64,000 nt of DNA from Xestospongia muta (Eukaryota; Porifera; Demospongiae; Haplosclerida; Petrosiidae), in assembly GCA_963693285.1 (NCBI GenBank), contig OY848928.1, positions 2,232,501-2,296,500 of the forward strand, given 5' to 3'. A program made the position numbers and the translations under genes. Shown in pieces: positions 7,201 to 23,100 of the stretch (its first letter is position 1; each line of letters opens with the position of its first letter). A model generated the notes under the pieces. It saw only the letters and a list, made by a program, of their open reading frames with translations, was not told the origin of the DNA and did no database searches.

Positions 7201-10200
7201 TTTAACCAGTTTTCGTAGTTAATTTCTAATCTTTTTTAACTTTCAAAAAGCTCTAAACTCTTTATTTTAGAGTTTTAACCTATTTAGACTACTTTATTAG
7301 TATATTTAAGACAGATAAACTTACTAAACTCTTTAGATCAGCTTATTTAACCAGTTTTCACAGTTAATTTCTAATCTTTTTTAACTTTCAAAAAGCTCTA
7401 AACTCTTCATTTTAGAGTTTTAACCTATTTAGACTACTTTATTAGTATATTTAAGAGAGATAAACTTACTAAACTCTTTAGATCAGCTTATTTAACCAGT
7501 TTTCACAGTTAATTTCTAATCTTTTTTAACTTTCAAAAAGCTCTAAACTCTTTATTTTAGAGTTTTAACCTATTTAGACTACTTTATTAGTATATTTAAG
7601 ACAGATAAACTTACTAAACTCTTTAGATCAGCTTATTTAACCAGTTTTCACAGTTAATTTCTAATCTTTTTACCTTTAAAAAAGCTCTAAACTCTTTATT
7701 TTAGAGTTTTAACCTATTTAGACTACTTTATTAGTATATTTAAGAGAGATAAACTTACTAAACTCTTTAGATCAGCTTATTCAACCAGTTTTCACAGTTA
7801 ATTTCTAATCTTTTTAAACATTCAAAAGCTCTAAACTCTTTATTTTAGAGTTTTAACCTATTTAGACTACTTTATTAGTATATTTAAGAGAGATAAACTT
7901 ACTAAACTCTTTAGATCAGCTTATTTAACCAGTTTTCACAGTTAATTTCTAATCTTTTTTAACTTTCAAAAAGCTCTAAACTCTTTATTTTAGAGTTTTA
8001 ACCTATTTAGACTACTTTATTAGTATATTTAAGAGAGATAAACTTACTAAACTCTTTAGATCAGCTTATTTAACCAGTTTTCACAGTTAATTTCTAATCT
8101 TTTTAAACTTTCAAAAAGCTCTAAACTCTTTATTTTAGAGTTTTAACCTATTTAGACTACTTTATTAGTATATTTAAGAGAGATAAACTTACTAAACTCT
8201 TTAGATCAGCTTATTTAACCAGTTTTCACAGTTAATTTCTAATCTTTTTTACCTTTAAAAAAGCTCTAAACTCTTACTTTAGTGTTTTAACCTATTTAGA
8301 CTACTTTATAAGTATATATAAGAGAGATAAACTTACTAAACTCTTTAGATCAGCTTATTTAACCAGTTTTCACAGTTAATTTCTAATCTTTTTTAACTTT
8401 CAAAAAGCTCTAAACTCTTTATTTTAGAGTTTTAACCTATTTTGAGTGCTTTATTAGTATATTTAAGACAGATAAACTTACTAAACTCTTTAGATCAGCT
8501 TATTTAACCAGTTTTCACAGTTAATTTCTAATCTTTTTTAACTTTCAAAAAGCTCTAAACTCTTTATTTTAGAGTTTTAACCTATTTAGACTACTTTATT
8601 AGTATAATTAAGACACATAAACTTACTAAACTCTTTAGATCAGCTTATTTAACCAGTTTTCACAGTTAATTTCTAATTTTTTTACCTTTAAAAAAGCTCT
8701 AAACTCTTTATTTTAGAGTTTTAACCTATTTAGACTACTTTATTAGTATATTTAAGAGAGATAAACTTACTAAACTCTTTAGATCAGCTTATTTAACCAG
8801 TTTTCACAGTTAATTTCTAATCTTTTTACCTTTAAAAAAGCTCTAAACTCTTTATTTTAGAGTTTTAACCTATTTAGACTACTTTATTAGTATATTTAAG
8901 AGAGATAAACTTACTAAACTCTTTAGATCAGCTTATTCAACCAGTTTTCACAGTTAATTTCTAATCTTTTTAAACATTCAAAAAGCTCTAAACTCTTTAT
9001 TTTTGAGTTTTAACCTATTTAGACTACTTTATTAGTATATTTAAGACAGATAAACTTACTAAACTCTTTAGATCAGCTTATTTAACCAGTTTTCACAGTT
9101 AATTTCTAATCTTTTTAAACTTTCAAAAAGCTCTAAACTCTTTATTTTAGAGTTTTAACCTATTTAGACTACTTTATTAGTATATTTAAGAGAGATAAAC
9201 TTACTAAACTCTTTAGTTCTGCTTATTTAACCAGTTTTCACAGTTAATTTCTAATCTTTTTTACCTTTAAAAAAGCTCTAAACTCTTACTTTAGTGTTTT
9301 AACCTATTTAGACTACTTTATAAGTATATATAAGAGAGATAAACTTACTAAACTCTTTAGATCAGCTTATTTAACCAGTTTTCACAGTTAATTTCTAATC
9401 TTTTTTAACTTTCAAAAAGCTCTAAACTCTTTATTTTAGAGTTTTAACCTATTTAGACTACTTTATTAGTATAATTAAGACAGATAAACTTACTAAACTC
9501 TTTAGATCAGCTTATTTAACCAGTTTTCACAGTTAATTTCTAATTTTTTTACCTTTAAAAAAGCTCTAAACTCTTTATTTTAGAGTTTTAACCTATTTAG
9601 ACTACTTTATTAGTATATTTAAGAGAGATAAACTTACTAAACTCTTTAGATCAGCTTATTTAACCAGTTTTCGTAGTTAATTTCTAATCTTTTTTAACTT
9701 TCAAAAAGCTCTTAACTCTTTATTTTAGAGTTTTAACCTATTTAGACTACTTTATTAGTATATTTAAGAGAGATAAACTTACTAAACTCTTTAGATCAGC
9801 TTATTTAACCAGTTTTCACAGTTAATTTCTAATCTTTTTTACCTTTAAAAAAGCTCTAAACTCTTACTTTAGTGTTTTAACCTATTTAGACTACTTTATA
9901 AGTATATTTAAGAGAGATAAACTTACTAAACTCTTTAGATCAGCTTATTTAACCAGTTTTCACACTTAATTTCTAATCTTTTTTAACTTTAAAAAAGCTC
10001 TCAACTCTTTATTTTAGAGTTTTAACCTATTTTGAGTGCTTTATTAGTATATTTAGGACAGATAAACTTACTAAACTCTTTAGATCAGCTTATTTAACCA
10101 GTTTTCACAGTTAATTTCTAATCTTTTTTAACTTTCAAAAAGCTCTAAACTCTTTATTTTAGAGTTTTAACCTATTTAGACTACTTTATTAGTATAATTA

Positions 10201-12429
10201 AGACAGATAAACTTACTAAACTCTTTAGATCAGCTTATTTAACCAGTTTTCACAGTTAATTTCTAATCTTTTTTAACTTTAAAAAAGCTCTAAACTCTTT
10301 ATTTTAGAGTTTTAACCTATTTAGACTACTTTATTAGTATATTTAAGACAGATAAACTTACTAAACTCTTTAGATCAGCTTATTTAACCAGTTTTCACAC
10401 TTAATTTCTAATCTTTTTTAACTTTAAAATAGCTCTAAACTCTTTATTTTAGAGTTTTAACCTATTTAGACTACTTTATTAGTATATTTAAGACAGATAA
10501 ACTTACTAAACTCTTTAGATCAGCTTATTTAACCAGTTTTCGCAGTTAATTTCTAATCTTTTTTAACTTTCAAAAAGCTCTTAACTCTTTATTTTAGAGT
10601 TTTAACCTATTTAGACTACTTTATTAGTATATTTAAGAGAGATAAACTTACTAAACTCTTTAGATCAGCTTATTCAACCAGTTTTCACAGTTAATTTCTA
10701 ATCTTTTTAAACATTCAAAAAGCTCTAAACTCTTTATTTTTGAGTTTTAACCTATTTAGACTACTTTATTAGTATATTTAAGACAGATAAACTTACTAAA
10801 CTCTTTAGATCAGCTTATTTAACCAGTTTTCACAGTTAATTTCTAATCTTTTTACCTTTAAAAAAGCTCTAAACTCTTTATTTTAGAGTTTTAACCTATT
10901 TAGACTACTTTATTAGTATATTTAAGAGAGATAAACTTACTAAACTCTTTAGATCAGCTTATTCAACCAGTTTTCACAGTTAATTTCTAATCTTTTTAAA
11001 CATTCAAAAAGCTCTAAACTCTTTATTTTTGAGTTTTAACCTATTTAGACTACTTTATTAGTATATTTAAGAGAGATAAACTTACTAAACTCTTTAGATC
11101 AGCTTATTTAACCAGTTTTCACAGTTAATTTCTAATCTTTTTTAACTTTCAAAAAGCTCTAAACTCTTTATTTTAGAGTTTTAACCTATTTAGACTACTT
11201 TATTAGTATATTTAAGAGAGATAAACTTACTAAACTCTTTAGATCAGCTTATTTAACCAGTTTTCACAGTTAATTTCGAATCTTTTTAAACTTTCAAAAA
11301 GCTCTAAACTCTTTATTTCAGAGTTTTAACCTATTTAGACTACTTTATTAGTATATTTAAGAGAGATAAACTTACTAAACTCTTTAGTTCTGCTTATTTA
11401 ACCAGTTTTCACAGTTAATTTCTAATCTTTTTTACCTTTAAAAAAGCTCTAAACTCTTACTTTAGTGTTTTAACCTATTTAGACTACTTTATAAGTATAT
11501 ATAAGAGAGATAAACTTACTAAACTCTTTAGATCAGCTTATTTAACCAGTTTTCACAGTTAATTTCTAATCTTTTTTAACTTTCAAAAAGCTCTAAACTC
11601 TTTATTTTAGAGTTTTAACCTATTTTGAGTGCTTTATTAGTATATTTAAGACAGATAAACTTACTAAACTCTTTAGATCAGCTTATTTAACCAGTTTTCA
11701 CAGTTAATTTCTAATCTTTTTTAACTTTCAAAAAGCTCTAAACTCTTTATTTTAGAGTTTTAACCTATTTAGACTACTTTATTAGTATATTTAAGAGAGA
11801 TAAACTTACTAAACTCTTTAGATCAGCTTATTTAACCAGTTTTCACACTTAATTTCTAATCTTTTTTACCTTTAAAAAACCTCTAGACTCTTTATTTTAG
11901 AGTTTTAATCTATTTAGACTACTTTATTACTATATTTAAGACAGATAAACTTACTAAACTCTTTAGATCAGCTTATTTAACCAGTTTTCACAGTTAATTT
12001 CTAATCTTTTTTACCTTTAAAAAAGCTCTAAACTCTTTATTTTAGAGTTTTAACCTATTTAGACTACTTTATTAGTATTTTTAAGAGAGATAAACTTACT
12101 AAACTCTTTAGATCAGCTTATTTAACCAGTTTTCACAGTTAATTTCTAATCTTTTTTAACTTTGAAAAAGCTCTAAACTCTTTATTTTAGAGTTTTAACC
12201 TATTTAGACTACTTTATTAGTATATTTAAGACAGATAAACTTACTAAACTCTTTAGATCAGCTTATTTAACCAGTTTTCACAGTTAATTTCTAATCTTTT
12301 TTAACTTTCAAAAAGCTCTAAACTCTTTATTTTAGAGTTTTAAACTATTTAGACTACTTTATTAGTATATTTAAGAGAGATAAACTTACTAAACTCTTTA
12401 GATCAGCTTATTTAACCAGTTTTCACACT

Positions 12430-15400
12430 TAATTTCTAATCTTTTTCAACTTTGAAAAAGCGCTAAACTCTTTATTTCAGAGTTTTAACCTATTTAGACT
12501 ACTTTATTAGTATATTTAACACAGTAAACTTACTAAACTCTTTAGATCAGCTTGTTTAACCAGTTTTCACAGTTAGTTTCTAATCTATTTTACCTTTAAA
12601 AAAGCTGTAAACTCTTTATTTTAGAGTTTTAACCTATTTAGACTACTTTATTAGTATATTTAAGACAGATAAACTTACTAAACTCTTTAGATCAGCTTAT
12701 TTAACCAGTTTTCACACTTAATTTCTAATCTTTTTTACCTTTAAAAAACCTCTAGACTCTTTATTTTAGAGTTTTAATCTATTTAGACTACTTTATTACT
12801 ATATTTAAGACAGATAAACTTACTAAACTCTTTAGATCAGCTTATTTAACCAGTTTTCACAGTTAATTTCTAATGTTTTTTACCTTTAAAAAAGCTCTAA
12901 ACTCTTTATTTTAGAGTTTTAATCTATTTAGACTACTTTATTAGTATTTTTAAGAGAGATAAACTTACTAAACTCTTTAGATCAGCTTATTTAACCAGTT
13001 TTCACAGTTAATTTCTAATCTTTTTTAACTTTGAAAAAGCTCTAAACTCTTTATTTTAGAGTTTTAACCTATTTAGACTACTTTATTAGTATATTTAAGA
13101 GAGATAAACTTACTAAACTCTTTAGATCAGGTTATTTAACCAGTTTTCACAGTTAATTTCTAATCTTTTTTAACTTTTAGAAAGCTCTAAACTCTTTATT
13201 TTAGAGTTTTAACCTATTTAGACTACTTTATTAGTATATTTAAGACATATAAACTTGCTAAACTCTTTAGATCAGCTTATTTATCCAGTTTTCACAGTTA
13301 ATTTCTAATCTTTTTTACCTTTAAAAAAGCTCTAAACTCTTTATTTTAGAGTTTTAACCTATTTAGACTACTTTATTAGTATATTTAAGACAGATAAACT
13401 TACTAAACTCTTTAGATCAGCTTATTTAACCAGTTTTCACACTTAATTTCTAATCTTTTTCAACATTCAAAAAGCTCTAAACTCTTTATTTTAGAGTTTT
13501 AACCTATTTAGACTACTTTATTAGTATATTTTAAGACAGAGAAACTTACTAAACTCTTTAGTTCTGCTTATTTAACCAGTTGTCACAGTTAATTTCTAAT
13601 CTTTTTAAACTTTAAAAAAGCTGTAAACTCTTTATTTTAGAGTTTTAACCTATTTAGACTACTTTATTAGTATATTTAAGACAGATAAACTTACTAAACT
13701 ATTTAGAGCAGCTTTTTAACCAGTTTTCACAGTTAATTTCTAATCTTTTATACCTTTAAAAAAGCTCTAAACTCTTTATTTTAGAGTTTTAACCTATTTA
13801 GACTACTTTATTAGTATATTTAACAGATATAAACTTACTAAACTCTTTAGATCTGCTTATTTAACCAGTTTTCACAGTTAATTTCTAATCTTTTTCAACT
13901 TTCAAAAAGCTCTAAACTCTTTAATTTAGAGTTTTAACCTATTTAGACTACTTTATTAGTATATTTAAGACAGATAAACTTACTAAACTCTTTAGATCAG
14001 CTTATTTAACCAGTTTTCACAGTTAATTTCTAATCTTTTTTAACATTCAAAAAGCTCTAAACTCTTTATTTTAGAGTTTTAACCTATTTAACTACTTTAT
14101 TAGTATATTTAAGACAGATAAACTTACTAAACTCTTTAGATCAGCTTATTTAACCAGTTTTCACAGTTAATTTCTAATCTTTTTTAACTTTCCAAAAGCT
14201 CTAAACTCTTTATTTTAGAGTTTTAACCTATTTAGACTACTTTATTAGTATATTTAAGACAGATTAAGTTACTAAACTCTTTAGATCAGCTTATTTAACC
14301 AGTTTTCACAGTTAATTTCTAATCTTTTTTAACTTTGAAAAAGCTCTAAACTCTTTATTTTAGAGTTTTAACCTATTTAGACTACTTTATTAGTATATGT
14401 AAGAGAGATAAAGTTACTAAACTCTTTCGATCAGCTTATTTAACCAGTTTTCACACTTAATTTCTAATCTTTTTTTACATTTAAAAACCTCTAAACTCTT
14501 TATTTTAGAGTTTTAACCTTTTAGACTACTTTATTAGAATAATTAAGAGAGATAAACTTACTAAACTCTTTAGATCAGCTTATTTAACCAGTTTTCACAG
14601 TTAATTTCTAATCTTTTTTTACATTCAAAAAGCTCTAAACTCTTTATTTTAGAGTTTTAACCTATTAGACTACTTTATTAGTATATTTAAGACAGATAAA
14701 ATTAATAAACTCTTTAGATCAGCTTATTTAACCAGTTTTCACAGTTAATTTCTAATCTTCTTACCTTTAAAAAAGCTCTAAACTCTTTATTTTAGAGTTT
14801 TAACCTATTTAGACTACTTTATTAGAATATTTAAGAGAGATAAACTTACTAAACTCTTTAGATCAGCTTATTTAACCAGTTTTCACAGTTAATTTCTAAT
14901 CTTTTTCAACTTTGAAAAAGCGCTAAACTCTTTATTTCAGAGTTTTAACCTATTTAGACTACTTTATTAGTATATTTAACACAGTAAACTTACTAAACTC
15001 TTTAGATCAGCTTGTTTAACCAGTTTTCACAGTTAGTTTCTAATCTATTTTACCTTTAAAAAAGCTGTAAACGCTTTATTTTAGAGTTTTAACCTATTTA
15101 GACTACTTTATTAGTATATTTAAGACAGATAAACTTACTAAACTCTTTAGATCAGCTTATTTAACCAGTTTTCACACTTAATTTCTAATCTTTTTTACCT
15201 TTAAAAAACCTCTAGACTCTTTATTTTAGAGTTTTAATCTATTTAGAATACTTTATTACTATATTTAAGACAGATAAACTTACTAAACTCTTTAGATCAG
15301 CTTATTTAACCAGTTTTCACAGTTAATTTCTAATGTTTTTTACCTTTAAAAAAGCTCTAAACTCTTTATTTTAGAGTTTTAACCTATTTAGACTACTTTA

Positions 15401-17349
15401 TTAGTATTTTTAAGAGAGATAAACTTACTAAACTCTTTAGATCAGCTTATTTAATCAGTTTTCACAGTTAATTTCTAATCTTTTTTAACTTTGAAAAAGC
15501 TCTAAACTCTTTATTTTAGAGTTTTAACCTATTTAGACTACTTTATTAGTATATTTAAGAGAGATAAACTTACTAAACTCTTTAGATCAGCTTATTTAAC
15601 CAGTTTTCACAGTTAATTTCTAATCTTTTTTAACTTTTAGAAAGCTCTAAACTCTTTATTTTAGAGTTTTAACCTATTTAGACTACTTTATTAGTATATT
15701 TAAGACATATAAACTTGCTAAACTCTTTAGATCAGCTTATTTATCCAGTTTTCACAGTTAATTTCTAATCTTTTTTACCTTTAAAAAAGCTCTAAACTCT
15801 TTATTTTAGAGTTTTAACCTATTTAGACTACTTTATTAGTATATTTAAGACAGATAAACTTACTAAACTCTTTAGATCAGCTTATTTAACCAGTTTTCAC
15901 ACTTAATTTCTAATGTTTTTCAACATTCAAAAAGCTCTAAACTCTTTATTTTAGAGTTTTAACCTATTTAGACTACTTTATTAGTATATTTTAAGACAGA
16001 GAAACTTACTAAACTCTTTAGTTCTGCTTATTTAACCAGTTGTCACAGTTAATTTCTAATCTTTTTAAACTTTAAAAAAGCTGTAAACTCTTTATTTTAG
16101 AGTTTTAACCTATTTAGACTACTTTATTAGTATATTTAAGACAGATAAACTTACTAAACTATTTAGAGCAGCTTTTTTACCAGTTTTCACAGTTAATTTC
16201 TAATCTTTTTTACCTTTAAAAAAGCTCTAAACTCTTTATTTTAGAGTTTTAACCTATTTAGACTACTTTATTAGTATATTTAACAGATATAAACTTACTA
16301 AACTCTTTAGATCTGCTTATTTAACCAGTTTTCACAGTTAATTTCTAATGTTTTTCAACTTTAAAAAAGCTCTAAACTCTTTAATTTAGAGTTTTAACCT
16401 ATTTAGACTACTTTATTAGTATATTTAAGACAGATAAACTTACTAAACTCTTTAGATCAGCTTATTTAACCAGTTTTCACAGTTAATTTCTAATCTTTTT
16501 TAACATTCAAAAAGCTCTAAACTCTTTATTTTAGAGTTTTAACCTATTTAGACTACTTTATTAGTATATTTAAGACAGATAAACTTACTAAACTCTTTAG
16601 ATCAGCTTATTTAACCAGTTTTCACAGTTAATTTCTAATCTTTTTTAACTTTCAAAAAGCTCTAAACTCTTTATTTTAGAGTTTTAACCTATTTAGACTA
16701 CTTTATTAGTATATTTAAGACAGATTAAGTTACTAAACTCTTTAGATCAGCTTATTTAACCAGTTTTCACAGTCAATTTCTAATCTTTTTTAACTTTCAA
16801 AAAGCTCTAAACTCTTTATTTTAGAGTTTTAACCTATTTAGACTACTTTATTAGTATATGTAAGAGAGATAAAGTTACTAAACTCTTTCGATCAGCTTAT
16901 TTAACCAGTTTTCACACTTAATTTCTAATCTTTTTTTACATTTAAAAAGCTCTAAACTCTTTATTTTAGAGTTTTAACCTTTTAGACTACTTTATTAGAA
17001 TAATTAAGAGAGATAAACTTACTAAACTCTTTAGATCAGCTTATTTAACCAGTTTTCACAGTTAATTTCTAATCTTTTTTTACATTCAAAAAGCTCTAAA
17101 CTCTTTATTTTAGAGTTTTAACCTATTAGACTACTTTATTAGTATATTTAAGACAGATAAAATTAATAAACTCTTTAGATCAGCTTATTTAACCAGTTTT
17201 CACAGTTAATTTCTAATCTTCTTACCTTTAAAAAAGCTCTAAACTCTTTATTTTAGAGTTTTAACCTATTTAGACTACTTTATTAGAATATTTAAGAGAG
17301 ATAAACTTACTAAACTCTTTAGATCAGCTTATTTAACCAGTTTTCACAG
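12430..17349 (+). repeat. Two tandem copies of a 17-monomer block (2460 bp)
   Basis: Rare variants recur at a constant 2460 bp: GCGCTAAACTC at 12460 and 14920, TTCTGCTTATTTAACCAGTTGTCAC at 13562 and 16022, and the TTTTTTTACATTTAAAAA variant at about 14470 and 16931 (one base extra after a small indel). The end points are approximate. Confidence 0.85.
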
Positions 17350-17639
17350 TTAATTTCTAATCTTTTTTTACATTCAAAAAGCTCTAAACTCTTTATTTTA
17401 GAGTTTTAACCTATTTAGACTACTTTATTAGTATATTTAAGACAGATAAACTTACTAAACTCTTTAGATCAGCTTATTTAACCAGTTTTCACAGTTAATT
17501 TCTAATCTTTTTCAACTTTCAAAAAGCTCTAAACTCTTTATTTTAGAGTTTTAACCTATTTAGACTACTTTATTAGTATATTTAAGAGAGATAAACTTAC
17601 TAAACTCTTTAGATCAGCTTATTTAACCAGTTTTCACAG

Positions 17640-18520
17640 TTAATTTCTAAACTTTTTCAACTTTCAAAAGCTCTAAACTCTTTATTTTAGAGTTTTAACC
17701 TATTTAGACATCTTTATTAGTATATTTAAGAGAGATAAACTTGCTAAACTCTTTAGATCAGCTTATTTAACCAGTTTTCACAGTTAATTTCTAATCTTTT
17801 TTACCTTTAAAAAAGCTCTAAACTCTTTATTTTAGAGTTTTAACCTATTTAGACTACTTTATTAGAATATTTAAGAGAGATAAACTTACTAAACTCTTTA
17901 GATCAGCTTATTTAACCAGTTTTCACAGTTAATTTCTAATCTTTTTTAACATTCAAAAAGCTCTAAACTCTTTATTTTAGAGTTTTAACCTATTTAGACT
18001 ACTTTATTAGAATATTTAAGAGAGATAAACTTACTAAACTCTTTAGATCAGCTTATTTAACCAGTTTTCACAGTTAATTTCTAATCTTTTTTTACATTCA
18101 AAAAGCTCTAAACTCTTTATTTTAGAGTTTTAACCTATTTAGACTACTTTATTAGTATATTTAAGACAGATAAACTTACTAAACTCTTTAGATCAGCTTA
18201 TTTAACCAGTTTTCACAGTTAATTTCTAATCTTTTTCAACTTTCAAAAAGCTCTAAACTCTTTATTTTAGAGTTTTAACCTATTTAGACTACTTTATTAG
18301 TATATTTAAGAGAGATAAACTTACTAAACTCTTTAGATCAGCTTATTTAACCAGTTTTCACAGTTAATTTCTAAACTTTTTCAACTTTCAAAAGCTCTAA
18401 ACTCTTTATTTTAGAGTTTTAACCTATTTAGACATCTTTATTAGTATATTTAAGAGAGATAAACTTGCTAAACTCTTTAGATCAGCTTATTTAACCAGTT
18501 TTCACAGTTAATTTCTAATC
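17640..18520 (+). repeat. Five-monomer block repeat (724 bp)
   Basis: The rare sequence GACATCTTTATTAG occurs at 17707 and 18431, 724 bp apart. It is flanked in both places by the shortened TTTCAAAAGCTC spacer and by AAACTTGCTAAAC. The block itself extends further to either side; limits not resolved. Confidence 0.75.
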
Positions 18521-20599
18521 TTTTTTACCTTTAAAAAAGCTCTAAACTCTTTATTTTAGAGTTTTAACCTATTTAGACTACTTTATTAGAATATTTAAGA
18601 GAGATAAACTTACTAAACTCTTTAGATCAGCTTATTTAACCAGTTTTCACAGTTAATTTCTAATCTTTTTTAACATTCAAAAAGCTCTAAACTCTTTATT
18701 TTAGAGTTTTAACCTATTTAGACTACTTTATTACTATATTTAAGACAGATAAACTTACTAAACTCTTTAGATCAGCTTATTTAACCAGTTTTCACAGTTA
18801 ATTTCTAATCTTTTTTAACTTTTCAAAAGCTCTAAACTCTTTATTTTAGAGTTTTAACCTATTTAGACTACTTTATTAGTATATTTAAGAGAGATAAAGT
18901 TACTAAACTCTTTAGATCAGCTTATTTAACCAGTTTTCACAGTTAATTTCTAATCTTTTTTTACATTTAAAAAGTTCTAAACTCTTTATTTTAGAGTTTT
19001 AACCTATTTAGACTACTTTATTAGAATATTTAAGAGAGATAAACTTAGTAAACTCTTTAGATCAGCTTATTTAACCAGTTTTCACAGTTAATTTCTAATC
19101 TTTTTTTACATTCAAAAAGCTCTAAACTCTTTATTTTAGAGTTTTAACCTATTAGACTACTTTATTAGTATATTTAAGACAGATAAACTTAATAAACTCT
19201 TTAGATCAGCTTATTTAACCAGTTTTCATAGTTAATTTCTAATCTTCTTACCTTTAAAAAAGCTCTAAACTCTTTATTTTAGAGTTTTAACCTATTTAGA
19301 CTACTTTATTAGTATATTTAAGAGAGATAAACTTACTAAACTCTTTAGATCAGCTTATTTAACCAGTTTTCACAGTTAATTTCTAATCCTTTTTTACATT
19401 CAAAAAGGTCTAAACTCTTTATTTTAGAGTTTTAACCTATTTAGACTACTTTATTAGTATATTTAAGACAGATAAACTTACTAAACTCTTTAGATCAGCT
19501 TATTTAACCAGTTTTCACAGTTAATTTCTAATCTTTTTCAACTTTCAAAAAGGTCTAAAATCTTTATTTTAGAGTTTTAACCTATTTAGACTACTTTATT
19601 AGTATATTTAAGGCAGAACACTTACTAAACTCTTTAGATCAGCTTATTTAACCAGTTTTCACAGTTAATTTCTAATCTTTTTTATCTTTAAAAAAGCTCT
19701 AAACTCCCTATTTTAGAGTTTTAACCTATTTAGACTACTTTATTAGTATATTTACGAAAGATAAACTTACTAAACTCTTTAGATCAGCTTATTTAACCAG
19801 TTTTCACAGTAAATTTCTAATCTTTTTACCTTTAAAAAAGCTCTAAACGCTTTATTTTAGACTTTTAACCTATTTAGACTACTTTATTAGTATATTTAAG
19901 AGAGATAAACTTACTAAACTCTTTAGATCAGCTTACTTAATCAGTTTTCGCAGTTAATTTCTAATCTTTTTTAACTTTCAAAAAGCTCTAAACTCTTTAT
20001 TTTAGAGTTTTAACCTATTTAGACTACTTTATTAGTATATTTAAGAGAGATAAACTTACTAAACTGTTTAGATCAGCTTATTTAACCAGTTTTCACAGTT
20101 AATTTCTAATCTTTTTAACTTTCAAAAAGCTCTAAACTCTTTATTTTAGAGTTTTAACCTATTTAGACTACTTTATTAGTATATTTAAGACAGATAAACT
20201 TACTAAACTCTTTAGATCAGCTTATTTAACCAGTTTTCACAGTTAATTTCTAATCTTTTTCAACTTTCAAAAAGCTCTAAACTCTTTATTTTAGAGTTTT
20301 AACCTATTTAGACTACTTTATTAGTATATTTAAGACAGATAAACTTACTAAACTCTTTAGATCAGCTTATTTAACCAGTTTTCACAGTTAATTTCTAATC
20401 TTTTTTACCTTTAAAAAAGCTCTCAACTCTTTATTTTAGAGTTTTAACCTATTTAGACTACTTTATTAGTATATTTAAGACAGATAAACTTACTAAACTC
20501 TAGATCAGCTTATTTAACCAGTTTTCATGTTAATTTCTATTCTTTTATAACTTTCAAAAAGCTCTAAACTCTTTATTTTAGAGTTTTAACCTATTTAGA

Positions 20600-23100
20600 C
20601 TACTTTATTAGTATATTTAAGACAGATAAACTTACTAAACTCTTTAGATCAGCTTATTTAACCAGTTTTCACAGTTAATTTCTAATCTTTTTCAACTTTC
20701 AAAAAGCTCTAAACTCTTTATTTTAGAGTTTTAAACTATTTAGACTACTTTATTAGTATATTTAAGAGAGATAAACTTACTAAACTCTTTAGATAAGCTT
20801 ATTTAACCAGTTTTCACAGTTAATTTCTAATCTTTTTCAACTTTGAAAAAGCGCTAAACTCTTTATTTCAGAGTTTTAACCTATTTAGACTACTTTATTA
20901 GTATATTTAACACAGTAAACTTACTAAACTCTTTAGATCAGCTTGTTTAACCAGTTTTCACAGTTAGTTTCTAATCTATTTTACCTTTAAAAAAGCTCTA
21001 AACTCTTTATTTTAGAGTTTTAACCTATTTAGACTACTTTATTAGTATATTTAAGAGAGATAAACTTACTAAACTCTTTAGATCAGCTTATTTAACCAGT
21101 TTTCACACTTAATTTCTAATCTTTTTTACCTTTAAAAAACCTCTAGACTCTTTATTTTAGAGTTTTAATCTATTTAGACTACTTTATTACTATATTTAAG
21201 ACAGATAAACTTACTAAACTCTTTAGATCAGCTTATTTAACCAGTTTTCACAGTTAATTTCTAATGTTTTTTACCTTTAAAAAAGCTTTAAACTCTTTAT
21301 TTTAGAGTTTTAACCTATTTAGACTACTTTATTAGTATTTTTAAGAGAGATAAACTTACTAAAGTCTTTAGATCAGCTTATTTAACCAGTTTTCACAGTT
21401 AATTTCTAATCTTTTTTAACTTTGAAAAAGCTCTAAACTCTTTATTTTAGAGTTTTAACCTATTTAGACTACTTTATTAGTATATTTAAGACAGATAAAC
21501 TTACTAAACTCTTTAGATCAGCTTATTTAACCAGTTTTCACAGTTAATTTCTAATCTTTTTCAACTTTCAAAAAGCTCTAAACTCTTTATTTTAGAGTTT
21601 TAAACTATTTAGACTACTTTATTAGTATATTTAAGAGAGATAAACTTACTAAACTCTTTAGATAAGCTTATTTAACCAGTTTTCACAGTTAATTTCTAAT
21701 CTTTTTCAACTTTGAAAAAGCGCTAAACTCTTTATTTCAGAGTTTTAACCTATTTAGACTACTTTATTAGTATATTTAACACAGTAAACTTACTAAACTC
21801 TTTAGATCAGCTTGTTTAACCAGTTTTCACAGTTAGTTTCTAATCTATTTTACCTTTAAAAAAGCTGTAAACTCTTTATTTTAGAGTTTTAACCTATTTA
21901 GACTACTTTATTAGTATATTTAAGACAGATAAACTTACTAAACTCTTTAGATCAGCTTATTTAACCAGTTTTCACACTTAATTTCTAATCTTTTTTACCT
22001 TTAAAAAACCTCTAGACTCTTTATTTTAGAGTTTTAACCTATTTAGACTACTTTATTACTATATTTAAGACAGATAAACTTACTAAACTCTTTAGATCTG
22101 CTTATTTAACCAGTTTTCACAGTTAATTTCTAATGTTTTTTACCTTTAAAAAAGCTTTAAACTCTTTATTTTAGAGTTTTAATCTATTTAGACTACTTTA
22201 TTAGTATTTTTAAGAGAGATAAACTTACTTAACTCTTTAGATCAGCTTATTTAACCAGTTTTCACAGTTAATTTCTAATCTTTTTTAACTTTGAAAAAGC
22301 TCTAAACTCTTTATTTTAGAGTTTTAACCTATTTAGACTACTTTATTAGTATATTTAAGACAGATAAACTTACTAAACTCTTTAGATCAGCTTATTTAAC
22401 CAGTTTTCACAGTTAATTTCTAATCTTTTTCAACTTTCAAAAAGCTCTAAACTCTTTATTTTAGAGTTTTAAACTATTTAGACTACTTTATTAGTATATT
22501 TAAGAGAGATAAACTTACTAAACTCTTTAGATAAGCTTATTTAACCAGTTTTCACAGTTAATTTCTAATCTTTTTCAACTTTGAAAAAGCGCTAAACTCT
22601 TTATTTCAGAGTTTTAACCTATTTACACTACTTTATTAGTATATTTAACACAGTAAACTTACTAAACTCTTTAGATCAGCTTGTTTAACCAGTTTTCACA
22701 GTTAGTTTCTAATCTATTTTACCTTTAAAAAAGCTGTAAACTCTTTATTTTAGAGTTTTAACCTATTTAGACTACTTTATTAGTATATTTAAGACAGATA
22801 AACTTACTAAACTCTTTAGATCAGCTTATTTAACCAGTTTTCACACTTAATTTCTAATCTTTTTTACCTTTAAAAAACCTCTAGACTCTTTATTTTAGAG
22901 TTTTAATCTATTTAGACTACTTTATTACTATATTTAAGACAGATAAACTTACTAAACTCTTTAGATCAGCTTATTTAACCAGTTTTCACAGTTAATTTCT
23001 AATGTTTTTTACCTTTAAAAAAGCTCTAAACTCTTTATTTTAGAGTTTTGACCTATTTAGACTACTTTATTAGTATTTTTAAGAGAGATAAACTTACTAA
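20600..23100 (+). repeat. Six-monomer higher-order repeat (869 bp), nearly three copies
   Basis: GCGCTAAACTC recurs at 20851, 21720 and 22589, exactly 869 bp apart. Each copy is followed by the same series: TTTAACACAGTAAAC, AGCTTGTTTAACC, GTTAGTTTCTAATCTATTTT, CCTCTAGACTC, then TTAGTATTTTTAAG. The last copy stops after about four monomers. The block shares several monomer types with the 17-monomer block at 12.4-17.3 kb, so the two have a common source. Confidence 0.88.
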